DNA of 15,895 nt, taken from the NCBI GenBank assembly GCA_964431075.1, contig CAYSID010000017.1, forward strand, positions 1 through 15,895, in the 5' to 3' direction. The notes below the pieces were generated by a model. The model was not told the origin of the DNA, made no database searches, and saw only the letters and a list, made by a program, of their open reading frames with translations. Below, piece by piece: positions 6,271 to 12,358 of the stretch. Within the stretch, counting starts at the first letter, position 1; the number at the start of each line of letters is the position of its first letter. The stretch comes from CAYHSW01 sp964431075 (GTDB taxonomy: Bacteria > Patescibacteriota > Microgenomatia > JAMCZE01). The position numbers and the translations under genes were made by a program.

Positions 6271-7629
6271 TTTATAGTTTCTGGAAATTAACTCCTCAAG
6301 TTGGGTAAAAGCAAACCTGACTGGTCTGATAACCACGATGTGCTTTGGTTTTTTCCGGTTTAGTTGCTCGATAATTTTGTCGTAGTTGTTCGGGGAGATC
6401 GTGGTTAAATGGTGAGCCTGAATAAATTTGGTGGCCGGGGGAACTTGAGATAGGGCGTAAATAAAGGCGTTGTCACCCCAAACGAATAAAGTATCTTGGG
6501 GCTGGTATCTAGTATCTAGGAATTTGGTAATTTGGTAATTTGTAACGGTTCGACTATCGAACCAATTGGCGTAATTTTCCCATGATTGCTGACGGGTTAT
6601 ATATTTAAAAAAATTTTGATAATAAGGTGCGGTTGGCAACCGAAAGGCGTTGTTAAAACCGGAAGATAGAATATAGAGTATGGAAGCTAGGGGAATAAAA
6701 AATAAAAAGTATTTTTTTAGATTATTAACAAGATAGAAAAATAATATCACTGATGGGGGGACGATTTGTAATAAATAATGAGCATAAGGGCGGTTGGATA
6801 ATAAAGCGCCGTATAAGGAAAATCCAAACCAAAAACTCAAAAGCAAAAATTCTTTTGATATTTTGTTTTTGAAATATAAAAAGACAAAAAAGGCCTCGCT
6901 TATTAATAAAATTATACCCTTTATAAATAAGGGATTAGAGAGTTTGGAAAACGGGCCGGAGTCGATGGCCACATAATTGGAATTTTGGACAAAAACCGCA
7001 GTGAAAAAATCTGCCAGCGCGTAATTTACATAAAAATAAACTATTAAAAATACAAGAGAAAACAGTAACGGAACAGTAACAATGAAGTAAAATTTAAGAA
7101 GTTTGGAAACCTGCCTCGAAAGAGGACCTCTTGCGAAGCTAATTATTAAAAATGCTAAAAACAGTCCGAGAAAATCAAAAATTGCGGGAATTTTTATAAG
7201 GAAGGCGATCGCAAGACAAACCCCAGTGGCTAATGGGTAAGGGTTAGGGGTTATTAATAGAAATGCAATAATTATTGTTGGTAAAATAAAATAGAGTTCG
7301 GCGTTGGCGATGGTGCCTTCGAGTAGGGGGATAGATAAAAAGATTCCACAGATAAGAGCGGCTAAGTTATTTTTGGTGATTTTCTTGACAAACAAGACAG
7401 TTCCTAAAACGCAGGCCGCGGCGGTTAGTTTCGCCCAAAGCAAAGTCGGGCTGACGGCGTAAATTAAATACAGAAGCGGGGGTTTATTGTCCCAAATATC
7501 CCGGTATAAAACGGCGCCCCGTTGGATTGCCTGTCCGATGGCCAGATAGATGCCTTCGTCGCCGTACCAGGCGGGTTCGAAAAAAGAAGGAATTCGCAAA
7601 ACAAAAGTTATTAATAAAACCAACCACAC
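6172..7629 (-). CDS. GT-C fold membrane glycosyltransferase (GT39/ArnT/PMT-like)
   Basis: A 485-aa, strongly hydrophobic protein with about ten predicted membrane helices. Right after the first helix comes WYGDEGIYL (Asp-Glu at 24-25) and then GAVLYRDIWDNKPPLLYLIYA. This is the first extracytoplasmic loop typical of the PMT_2/ArnT group, where the acidic residue is catalytic. Such enzymes move a sugar from a polyprenyl-phosphate donor to a lipid, glycan or protein outside the membrane. The C-terminal third is soluble (about residues 360-485). Residues near TNYQITKFLDTRYQP are encoded by short repeats. The GTG start lies 9 bp after the stop of the GT2 gene, so both are probably one operon. The gene runs 99 bp into the convergent helicase gene; its last ~25 residues are low in conserved features, so the helicase probably constrains that overlap. 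The acceptor is unknown. Confidence 0.85.
   Translation of the reverse strand: MWLVLLITFVLRIPSFFEPAWYGDEGIYLAIGQAIQRGAVLYRDIWDNKPPLLYLIYAVSPTLLWAKLTAAACVLGTVLFVKKITKNNLAALICGIFLSIPLLEGTIANAELYFILPTIIIAFLLITPNPYPLATGVCLAIAFLIKIPAIFDFLGLFLAFLIISFARGPLSRQVSKLLKFYFIVTVPLLFSLVFLIVYFYVNYALADFFTAVFVQNSNYVAIDSGPFSKLSNPLFIKGIILLISEAFFVFLYFKNKISKEFLLLSFWFGFSLYGALLSNRPYAHYLLQIVPPSVILFFYLVNNLKKYFLFFIPLASILYILSSGFNNAFRLPTAPYYQNFFKYITRQQSWENYANWFDSRTVTNYQITKFLDTRYQPQDTLFVWGDNAFIYALSQVPPATKFIQAHHLTTISPNNYDKIIEQLNRKKPKHIVVIRPVRFAFTQLEELISRNYKLVITFGDNHIYQILGDIGNKPADRILGPGAKK
6505..6543. repeat. Short tandem repeats inside the GT-C glycosyltransferase gene
   Basis: Two GTATCTA units (6505-6518) are followed after two bases by AATTTGGT, AATTTGGT and AATTTGT (6521-6543). 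The reading frame stays open and encodes the TNYQITKFLDTRYQP region. Confidence 0.85.
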
Positions 7630-7638
7630 GGTAGTATT

Positions 7639-9153
7639 TTACACCTTCTCCGTAACGCGGTACTCAATATATTTTCCAAACATGAGTCTCGTCTGCGACT
7701 CTAATCCGGGCAAAGCATTAAGAAACAATCCGGCGACGGGTAAAAAAACCCATTGCAGATAGGTCAATGGATGAAGAAAGGCAAGCAGTTTTTTTTCTTT
7801 ATTCGGGTCCAGCATATTGGTTATAAAAATAATTGCAATCATGCCTGGCAAACACATCGTCAAAATAATGCCGCTGAACCGAGACAAATTAAAACCGAGG
7901 GTGGTGGTGGCAAAAGCGGGGTTTAGAATCAGGGGTATGTTGGCGCCAATGGTTAAGACAAGCCAATTGATCGACCATAATAAATGAGATTCGAGGACAA
8001 AAGAGAGTTTGGAAATTCGGTCAGGCAGGGGAATTTCCTGGTGCAGGAAAAATTGTTTAATAGTGTAAGGGACGTCAATTGCTCCCCAAGCCTGTCGTTT
8101 AACTTGATGGTAGCGGTTTTGATAGGTTTTCCATGTGCTGTCGGCTTGAGCGGCATCAATACTTATCACAAGAAATAGTGGGATTATTTCCACTTTTCCT
8201 CCAAGGGAAAAATAGGCTTTGATGTTAACGTGCCAATCTTCGGGGATAAAGTCCAAATCCCAATAGCCGATCCGGTCAAGAAGTTTAAGACTTGTCGAGT
8301 AGGTGGAAACCACAAAATATCGTTTACTATATTTTTTAAGTCCAGCCAGCTGGCTTATTCCCGACGGCAACTCCATAATCCGGACAAGAAGAGGAACTTT
8401 GTTGATGTTGTTAAAAGGAAATTGCGGAGCTTGAAAAAATTTTAGATGCGGTTCTTTAACTGTTAAAAACTGATAACTCAATAAAGCAAAATATTGCCTT
8501 GGGAAAATAGAGTCGGCGTCGGAAGTGGTGACAATAATATTGTCTAAAGGAATTTTATTTTTCTCAACCAGAATTTTTTTGACTTGCTTGGCGGCGTAAG
8601 CTTCATTACTGTGTTTTCCTATAGTTTCGCCATCAACCAGTGGATGGAAAGTGGCGATCATTTTGTGAAATTTACCTTTGTATTCCCTAATTAACACCCG
8701 GGCTTTTTCTTTTGCTTCAACCTCTCTTTCTTCCATCGCTAAAATAAGGACGATTTGGGTTTTTGCTATTTCTTGGTTAGCAATCGCGTTGATTGTCCGG
8801 CGCAGCGTAGACAGTGGTTCCCTGACGTTACACACCAAGACTGCGTGGAAAATTTTTTCCCAATCCTTAGTTCTTGGGTCGGTTTTTAATTTTTCCAACC
8901 ATTCGGTTTTTTCCGTTGCCCTGATATTCAAATATCCGGCAATGGCATTGACAGACATGGTTATGGACCGGTAAAACCAGTATATATTAAAAGTTAGGAC
9001 GAAAGCAGCGATGACTTCAGGAATAAAATATCCTCCGACAAACAAAAAAATAATCAGCAGCCAAGGAATTGAACCGGTTAGGATTTCCAGCACCCGCTGG
9101 GTTCTCAGGGGGTGAGCACTAATATACCGGGAAATGAAAGAGTTGTTCGGCAT
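7639..9153 (-). CDS. Membrane-bound GT2-family glycosyltransferase
   Basis: 504 aa. Two N-terminal membrane helices (about 28-60) are followed by a cytosolic GT-A domain and a C-terminal membrane region (about 390-483). Catalytic landmarks are VTTSDADS with the DxD-like metal motif (212-214), FIPEDWH carrying the general-base Glu-Asp (305-306), and HQVKRQAWG, a variant of the QxxRW motif of processive GT2 enzymes. This layout matches GT2 enzymes that build or extend a glycan at the inner membrane face. The ATG at 9153 lies inside tatD (35-bp overlap), and the GT-C gene follows by 9 bp. The two glycosyltransferases may therefore act in one pathway, one on each side of the membrane. There are no nearby sugar-nucleotide genes, so the product cannot be named. 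Confidence 0.87.
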   Translation of the reverse strand: MPNNSFISRYISAHPLRTQRVLEILTGSIPWLLIIFLFVGGYFIPEVIAAFVLTFNIYWFYRSITMSVNAIAGYLNIRATEKTEWLEKLKTDPRTKDWEKIFHAVLVCNVREPLSTLRRTINAIANQEIAKTQIVLILAMEEREVEAKEKARVLIREYKGKFHKMIATFHPLVDGETIGKHSNEAYAAKQVKKILVEKNKIPLDNIIVTTSDADSIFPRQYFALLSYQFLTVKEPHLKFFQAPQFPFNNINKVPLLVRIMELPSGISQLAGLKKYSKRYFVVSTYSTSLKLLDRIGYWDLDFIPEDWHVNIKAYFSLGGKVEIIPLFLVISIDAAQADSTWKTYQNRYHQVKRQAWGAIDVPYTIKQFFLHQEIPLPDRISKLSFVLESHLLWSINWLVLTIGANIPLILNPAFATTTLGFNLSRFSGIILTMCLPGMIAIIFITNMLDPNKEKKLLAFLHPLTYLQWVFLPVAGLFLNALPGLESQTRLMFGKYIEYRVTEKV

Positions 9154-9856
9154 TGTGAGTGGTTGTCCGCTCCAGCTCTTCTAAATCAACATTTTTAATT
9201 TGGGAAAGCAGGGACGCGATTATTTTAACATTTTTTGGTTCATTTTGCGACCCCCGCATGGGGTGGGGAGCCAAAAACGGCGAATCGGTTTCCAAAAGTA
9301 ATTTATCCAACGGAATTTCCTTAGCAATATCACTGAGGGACACCTGCCTGCCGGCAGGCAGGTTTTTAAAAGTCACGTTACCGGCAAAACTGACATAAAA
9401 ATTATGGGGTATTTCCATCCCTCCGGCAAAACAATGGAAAACTCCTTTTACTACGATATTTCGTAATATTGTAGTAATTTCTTTTTGAGCTTCACGACAG
9501 TGGATTATCAGCGGCTTATTATGTTTTTTGGCGAGACTAATTTGTTTTTCAAAAACTTCTTTTTGATTTGGTAACCCAACCTTATAATCCAGTCCACATT
9601 CTCCAACGGCAACAACTTTTGGTTTAGTAATTAATTCTTCAAACTTTTCCCAGTCATCGCAGGTTTCTTCCGGGTGGACGCCAACAGAAGCAAAGACCTC
9701 CGGAAATTTAGTTGCCACCTCAATGGCATTTATTGAGTCTTCCAAATTTGTCCCCACACAAATCATTTTTTCCACTCCCACTTCTTTGGCCCGGGCGACA
9801 ACTTCCGTTGGATCCTCCCAAAATCTTTTTGTAAGGTGACAATGAGTGTCAATCAT
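9119..9856 (-). CDS. tatD: TatD-family metal-dependent hydrolase/DNase
   Basis: 245 aa, close to the family norm. TatD proteins are TIM-barrel metal hydrolases with 3'-5' exonuclease activity, linked to DNA repair and nucleic-acid turnover. Metal ligands are visible in order: MIDTHCH (His5, His7), VGECGLDY (Glu86), PLIIHCREA (His119), FHCFAGG (His141) and LLLETDSPFLAP (Asp191). Start and stop are tightly packed: its ATG overlaps the metG stop in an ATGA arrangement and its 3' end overlaps the GT2 gene by 35 bp. That points to translational coupling. The segment NLPAGRQV (165-172), just before KEIPLDKLLLETD, is encoded by a perfect 22-bp palindrome and looks like an in-frame insertion of about five residues compared with the NAKELxxVAK pattern I expect there. 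It should still be functional because no ligand is disturbed. Confidence 0.93.
   Translation of the reverse strand: MIDTHCHLTKRFWEDPTEVVARAKEVGVEKMICVGTNLEDSINAIEVATKFPEVFASVGVHPEETCDDWEKFEELITKPKVVAVGECGLDYKVGLPNQKEVFEKQISLAKKHNKPLIIHCREAQKEITTILRNIVVKGVFHCFAGGMEIPHNFYVSFAGNVTFKNLPAGRQVSLSDIAKEIPLDKLLLETDSPFLAPHPMRGSQNEPKNVKIIASLLSQIKNVDLEELERTTTHNAEQLFHFPVY
9342..9363. repeat. 22-bp perfect GC-rich palindrome inserted in frame in tatD
   Basis: Left arm ACCTGCCTGCC is followed immediately by its exact reverse complement. It is much more GC-rich than the flanking DNA and encodes PAGRQ in TatD. It looks like a small REP-type mobile or dispersed element. Confidence 0.9.
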
Positions 9857-11241
9857 TTTATTCGGGGAAATAATGGCGGTTGGGAAATTATTTTGCCGGA
9901 GAATTGGTTTAAGATTTTCTCCGCCGTTGCCGGCATAAACGGTTGTAAGTTAAAAGCCAGATTTTGAATCTCCGGAACGACTTTATCTAAAAATTTTTTT
10001 AACTCATTTTCCTTAAGTTTCCACGGCTGGGTTTTATCAATTTGCTCATCCACATCCTTAACTTTCCGCCAAATTTTTTCTAAAGTTTGGTCAAAACGGA
10101 AGTCATCAAGGTTAACAAATAATACCTGATTGGTGTCTTTTATTTCGAAACTAATTTTCTCTGCAAGTTTGGCAATGCGGGACACTAGATTTCCTAATCC
10201 GTTTGCCAGATCAGAGTTATAAACTTCAATTAATTTTTCTTCCGAAAAATCACCGTCGTCAAAGGGGGAAATTTTTGCGAGTAAAAAATACCGTAAAGCG
10301 TCAGCCCTGTATTTTTCAATTAACGGAACCGGATCAACAACCGAGGCCGGGTTGGACTTGCTGATTTTTTGGCCGTTGACTGTCAGATAGCCATGAATAA
10401 GGATCGTTTTTGGAAGAGCCAGACCCGCGGACAGTAGAAACGCCGGCCAGTAAACGCAGTGGAAGCGAGAAATACCCTTGCCAATAGCATGAACGTCCGC
10501 TGGCCAGTATTTTTCCGGCACGCCACTCCGATAAATATTTAGAGCGTCGAACCAAACGTAAATTCTTTGGGTTGGATCATCGGGGACGGGGACCCCCCAA
10601 TTTTTTGCCCGTTCGTTAGAGCGAGAAATACTGACATCTTGTAAACCGTTTTTTAAAAAAGACAAAACTTCGTTTTTTCGAAACCCTGGAACAATCTTTA
10701 GCTCATCAGTTTCGATAAGTTTTATTAATTTTTCCTGATAGGCTGACAGCTGGAAGAAATAATTTTCCTCCCGAATTTCATCAAGTTTCTTCCCGGGATG
10801 TTCGTAACACTCGCCGTTTTCGTTAAGCTCTTCTGGCGAGTAAAAGGCCTCGCAGCCAACACAGTAAAGTCCGTTATATAATTTTTTATAAATATCTTTT
10901 TCGCAACGCCGCCAAAGGTCTTGGCTTGAGGGGAAATGAGTTTTCTGGTCCGAGCCCTTCTGCCAGTAAGTGAATTCGGCGTCCAGTTTTATCGCTACCT
11001 GCCGAAAGGCCTCGGTGTTTTCGTCGATAAACTCTTTTATGGGTCGTCCGGCTTTTTCGGCCGCCTGAACATTTTTGAGGGCGTTTTCATCGCCGCCGGA
11101 AAGGGAAACGGCGTCCTCCTCTAAAAGCTGATGGTGGTATCTTTTTAAAACATCAACCTGAATAAATTCCAAGACGTGGCCGATATGGGGTTTGGCGTTG
11201 ACATAGGGAATGGCAGCGGTAACGTAAAACTTTTGTTTCAT
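9853..11241 (-). CDS. metG: Methionyl-tRNA synthetase
   Basis: Charges tRNA-Met with methionine using ATP. The class I signatures are HIGH at residues 19-22 (AAIPYVNAKPHIGHVLEF) and KISKS at 292-296, a KMSKS variant. A single zinc knuckle C127-x2-C130 ... C145-x2-H148 interrupts the catalytic core, as in the Thermus-type enzyme. An alpha-helical anticodon-binding domain follows (about 340-460), with the DKTQPWKL signature. At 462 aa it lacks the C-terminal tRNA-binding (EMAP-II-like) extension of longer MetRS. It sits 11 bp after the SAM hydroxide adenosyltransferase gene and overlaps tatD by ATGA, so it belongs to the five-gene operon under the Met-rich leader. A TAAAAT hexamer 8 nt before its ATG could provide a second, unattenuated promoter. 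Confidence 0.96.
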   Translation of the reverse strand: MKQKFYVTAAIPYVNAKPHIGHVLEFIQVDVLKRYHHQLLEEDAVSLSGGDENALKNVQAAEKAGRPIKEFIDENTEAFRQVAIKLDAEFTYWQKGSDQKTHFPSSQDLWRRCEKDIYKKLYNGLYCVGCEAFYSPEELNENGECYEHPGKKLDEIREENYFFQLSAYQEKLIKLIETDELKIVPGFRKNEVLSFLKNGLQDVSISRSNERAKNWGVPVPDDPTQRIYVWFDALNIYRSGVPEKYWPADVHAIGKGISRFHCVYWPAFLLSAGLALPKTILIHGYLTVNGQKISKSNPASVVDPVPLIEKYRADALRYFLLAKISPFDDGDFSEEKLIEVYNSDLANGLGNLVSRIAKLAEKISFEIKDTNQVLFVNLDDFRFDQTLEKIWRKVKDVDEQIDKTQPWKLKENELKKFLDKVVPEIQNLAFNLQPFMPATAEKILNQFSGKIISQPPLFPRIK

Positions 11242-11249
11242 GTGATTCT

Positions 11250-11255
11250 ATTTTA
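11250..11255 (-). promoter_or_regulatory. Possible internal -10 box before metG
   Basis: TAAAAT (5 of 6 to consensus) overlaps the stop codon of the SAM hydrolase gene and lies 8 nt from the metG ATG. That is the spacing seen at other probable leaderless starts in this window. I see no good -35, and an AT-rich match here could be chance. Confidence 0.25.
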
Positions 11256-11990
11256 ACATTGCTGTTTTATTTCCAAAATTTCTCCAATTTTAACATTAAA
11301 TTCTTTTGCCGCGTTGCCTAAGTTTATCGCAAGTTCCAAAGTATTGCTACTTCCCCAGTAGGCGAGGGGTTTTCCTGGAGGAACATCGGAAAATGTTTTT
11401 ACCAAAGGAATTTTGAGATTTTGAATTCGCAGGTGTAACTCCTGCGAATCTGGTTTTGGGAAAAATAACTTAATATTTCCATAATTGTCTATATGTAAAA
11501 CTTGTCCTTTGATAAAGTCAAGTTTTTGAATGAAATCTGTTGGAAGACAGCCAAAATCTTTTGGGAGGATTCCTTGGGCAAGCAGTGTTGCGGCTTTAAT
11601 AAAATAATCTCGACCGTGGAAGGTGTTGGACCCGCTGCCAAAATAGCTCTCGTCTAACCGCCATGTGGAGATAATTTTTTCTTCAGACGCCGCCGGCCAA
11701 ATTAGTCCGTTATTCGGACCAACGAAAAATGATTTTTTTGTTTGGATAATAATCCCGGCGCGTTTACTCCCCACTCCCGGATCAACAATTCCTAGGTGAA
11801 TGCTGTTTCGGGGGCAAAAACGGGAGATGGTTTTTATTTGAAAGGCTCCTTCAATAATTGAAAACGGGGTAACATTGTGATTTTCAATGATTTTTCCCTG
11901 ATAATCTAAAGCAAAAATAACCGCCTTAAGTTGAGCGTGAGCAAATTGATCAAGATCTGTTGTTATGGTAATAAGTTTATTTTTGGACAT
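11253..11990 (-). CDS. SAM hydroxide adenosyltransferase (DUF62; SAM hydrolase)
   Basis: Enzymes of this family split S-adenosylmethionine with water into adenosine and methionine; relatives use chloride or fluoride. The proposed Asp-Arg-His catalytic set is present: VDPGVGSKR (Asp70, Arg77) and TFHGRD (His125). Also present are FVGPNNGLIWP, HIDNYGN and YWGSSNTLELAINLGNAA, the usual C-terminal SAM-binding segment. The N-terminal motif reads TTDLDQFAH instead of the common TTDFG..D, a mild departure. Length (245 aa) is typical. The halogenase-specific insertion is not evident, so hydrolysis is the likely activity. It is the first gene of the operon; metG follows after 11 bp. Its ATG abuts the U-tract of a terminator-like hairpin, and the hairpin's 3' arm contains GGGA, the only SD-like bases before the start. 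Both transcription and translation could thus be controlled by this leader. Confidence 0.9.
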   Translation of the reverse strand: MSKNKLITITTDLDQFAHAQLKAVIFALDYQGKIIENHNVTPFSIIEGAFQIKTISRFCPRNSIHLGIVDPGVGSKRAGIIIQTKKSFFVGPNNGLIWPAASEEKIISTWRLDESYFGSGSNTFHGRDYFIKAATLLAQGILPKDFGCLPTDFIQKLDFIKGQVLHIDNYGNIKLFFPKPDSQELHLRIQNLKIPLVKTFSDVPPGKPLAYWGSSNTLELAINLGNAAKEFNVKIGEILEIKQQC

Positions 11991-12013
11991 AAAAAATCCC
12001 GCCTACGCGGGAT
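11991..12013 (-). terminator. Intrinsic terminator/attenuator hairpin before the SAM hydrolase gene
   Basis: Read on the minus strand: AUCCCGC (12013-12007), loop GUAG, GCGGGAU (12002-11996), then five U up to the ATG at 11990. It could simply end transcripts of the small membrane protein gene. Its position within the leader and an alternative upstream pairing partner favour a conditional attenuator. Confidence 0.8.
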
Positions 12014-12039
12014 CAGTTCTCACGAGCTAACCTCCGCGT
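12005..12039 (-). promoter_or_regulatory. Candidate antiterminator stem
   Basis: ACGCGG (12039-12034) is exactly complementary to CCGCGU (12010-12005), which includes four bases of the terminator's 5' arm, so the two stems exclude each other. A further UUAG/CUGA helix (12030-12027 with 12016-12013, one wobble pair) can stack above it. A weak competing hairpin, ACC-CGU / ACG-GGU within 12048-12030, would hide the antiterminator arm. The first base of the arm is the last base of the leader ORF stop codon, so a ribosome finishing the ORF would cover it. Confidence 0.6.
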
Positions 12040-12083
12040 CAAACGGGTAACATTTCCATCATCATCGAAAAATTTGCGTTCAT
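12039..12083 (-). CDS. Met-rich leader peptide (MNANFSMMMEMLPV), putative attenuator ORF
   Basis: A 14-codon ORF with ATG at 12083 and TGA at 12041-12039. Four of its 13 non-initiator codons are ATG, three of them consecutive (residues 7-9), plus Met11. ATG is a rare codon, so a run like this in a short ORF directly upstream of a methionine-releasing enzyme and MetRS is unlikely to be incidental. A TATAAT box lies 8 nt before the ATG, so the mRNA would be leaderless or nearly so. The ATG overlaps the TGA of the upstream 87-aa ORF (ATGA), so it could also be translated by coupling. Proposed role: ribosomes slow at the Met codons when charged tRNA-Met is scarce, leaving ACGCGG free to form the antiterminator. 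Translation and regulation are inferred, not shown. Confidence 0.65.
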   Translation of the reverse strand: MNANFSMMMEMLPV

Positions 12084-12343
12084 TGCTTTAGATTATACAC
12101 CAATTTCAGTAAAAACAACAAGGAAAAAACTCCTGATGCCGCCGAGGATTTTCCCGCGGAGAAAAAAATATAAAAACTAAAAAATAAAAAAGCAAAAAGG
12201 AAAAAAGAAAGAAGGAAGGAACTTTGGAGGGACGGGGGAATAAATAAAATCACAATATTAATGGAAATTAGCGAGGCTATGGCCCCAATAAATTTAAAAA
12301 GTTTAACATGTTTTTGTAGCCGGCGTGCCAAGTGATTTTTCAT
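12080..12343 (-). CDS. Small membrane protein of unknown function
   Basis: 87 aa. A short basic N-terminus (KNHLARRLQKHVK) is followed by about three hydrophobic segments (residues ~18-36, 41-62, 68-84) rich in Phe and Leu. No family is recognised. Evidence that it is real: a perfect TATAAT on the minus strand at 12358-12353, 9 nt before its ATG; a start 14 bp from the divergent rmuC; and a TGA overlapping the leader-peptide ATG in an ATGA junction. Against: low-complexity hydrophobic composition and no homolog I can name. If transcribed through, its mRNA would run into the Met-rich leader and the terminator hairpin, which could serve as its 3' end. Confidence 0.55.
   Translation of the reverse strand: MKNHLARRLQKHVKLFKFIGAIASLISINIVILFIPPSLQSSFLLSFFLFAFLFFSFYIFFSAGKSSAASGVFSLLFLLKLVYNLKQ
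12092..12097 (-). promoter_or_regulatory. Consensus -10 box (TATAAT) of the leader/SAM hydrolase/metG operon
   Basis: TATAAT lies on the minus strand within the last codons of the 87-aa ORF, 8 nt before the leader-peptide ATG. The predicted start of transcription is about 12085. A TTGTTG 18 nt upstream is a poor -35 (3 of 6). Confidence 0.55.
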
Positions 12344-12345
12344 GA

Positions 12346-12358
12346 TATGATGATTATA
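12346..12358. promoter_or_regulatory. Overlapping divergent -10 boxes for rmuC and the 87-aa membrane protein
   Basis: TATGAT at 12346-12351 precedes the rmuC ATG by 6 nt. TATAAT on the minus strand (12358-12353) precedes the small membrane protein's ATG by 9 nt. Only 14 bp separate the two start codons and there is no Shine-Dalgarno sequence, consistent with leaderless transcripts in both directions. Confidence 0.55.

Noticed and set aside
10334..10555. 73-aa minus-strand ORF within metG
   Set aside because: Out-of-frame shadow of the MetRS gene, without start signal or recognisable motif.
12003..12023. Reassigned TAG codon giving a longer SAM hydrolase starting at GTG 12023
   Set aside because: The rest of the window uses TAG as a normal stop (for example at the ends of pcrA, tatD, LCP and GT-C genes), so recoding is unlikely.
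11991..12100. T-box or SAM riboswitch upstream of the SAM hydrolase/metG operon
   Set aside because: The leader is only about 95 nt, with no T-box consensus (TGGNACCGCG) and no SAM-I-like multi-helix core that I can see; the Met ORF plus two exclusive stems explains it better.
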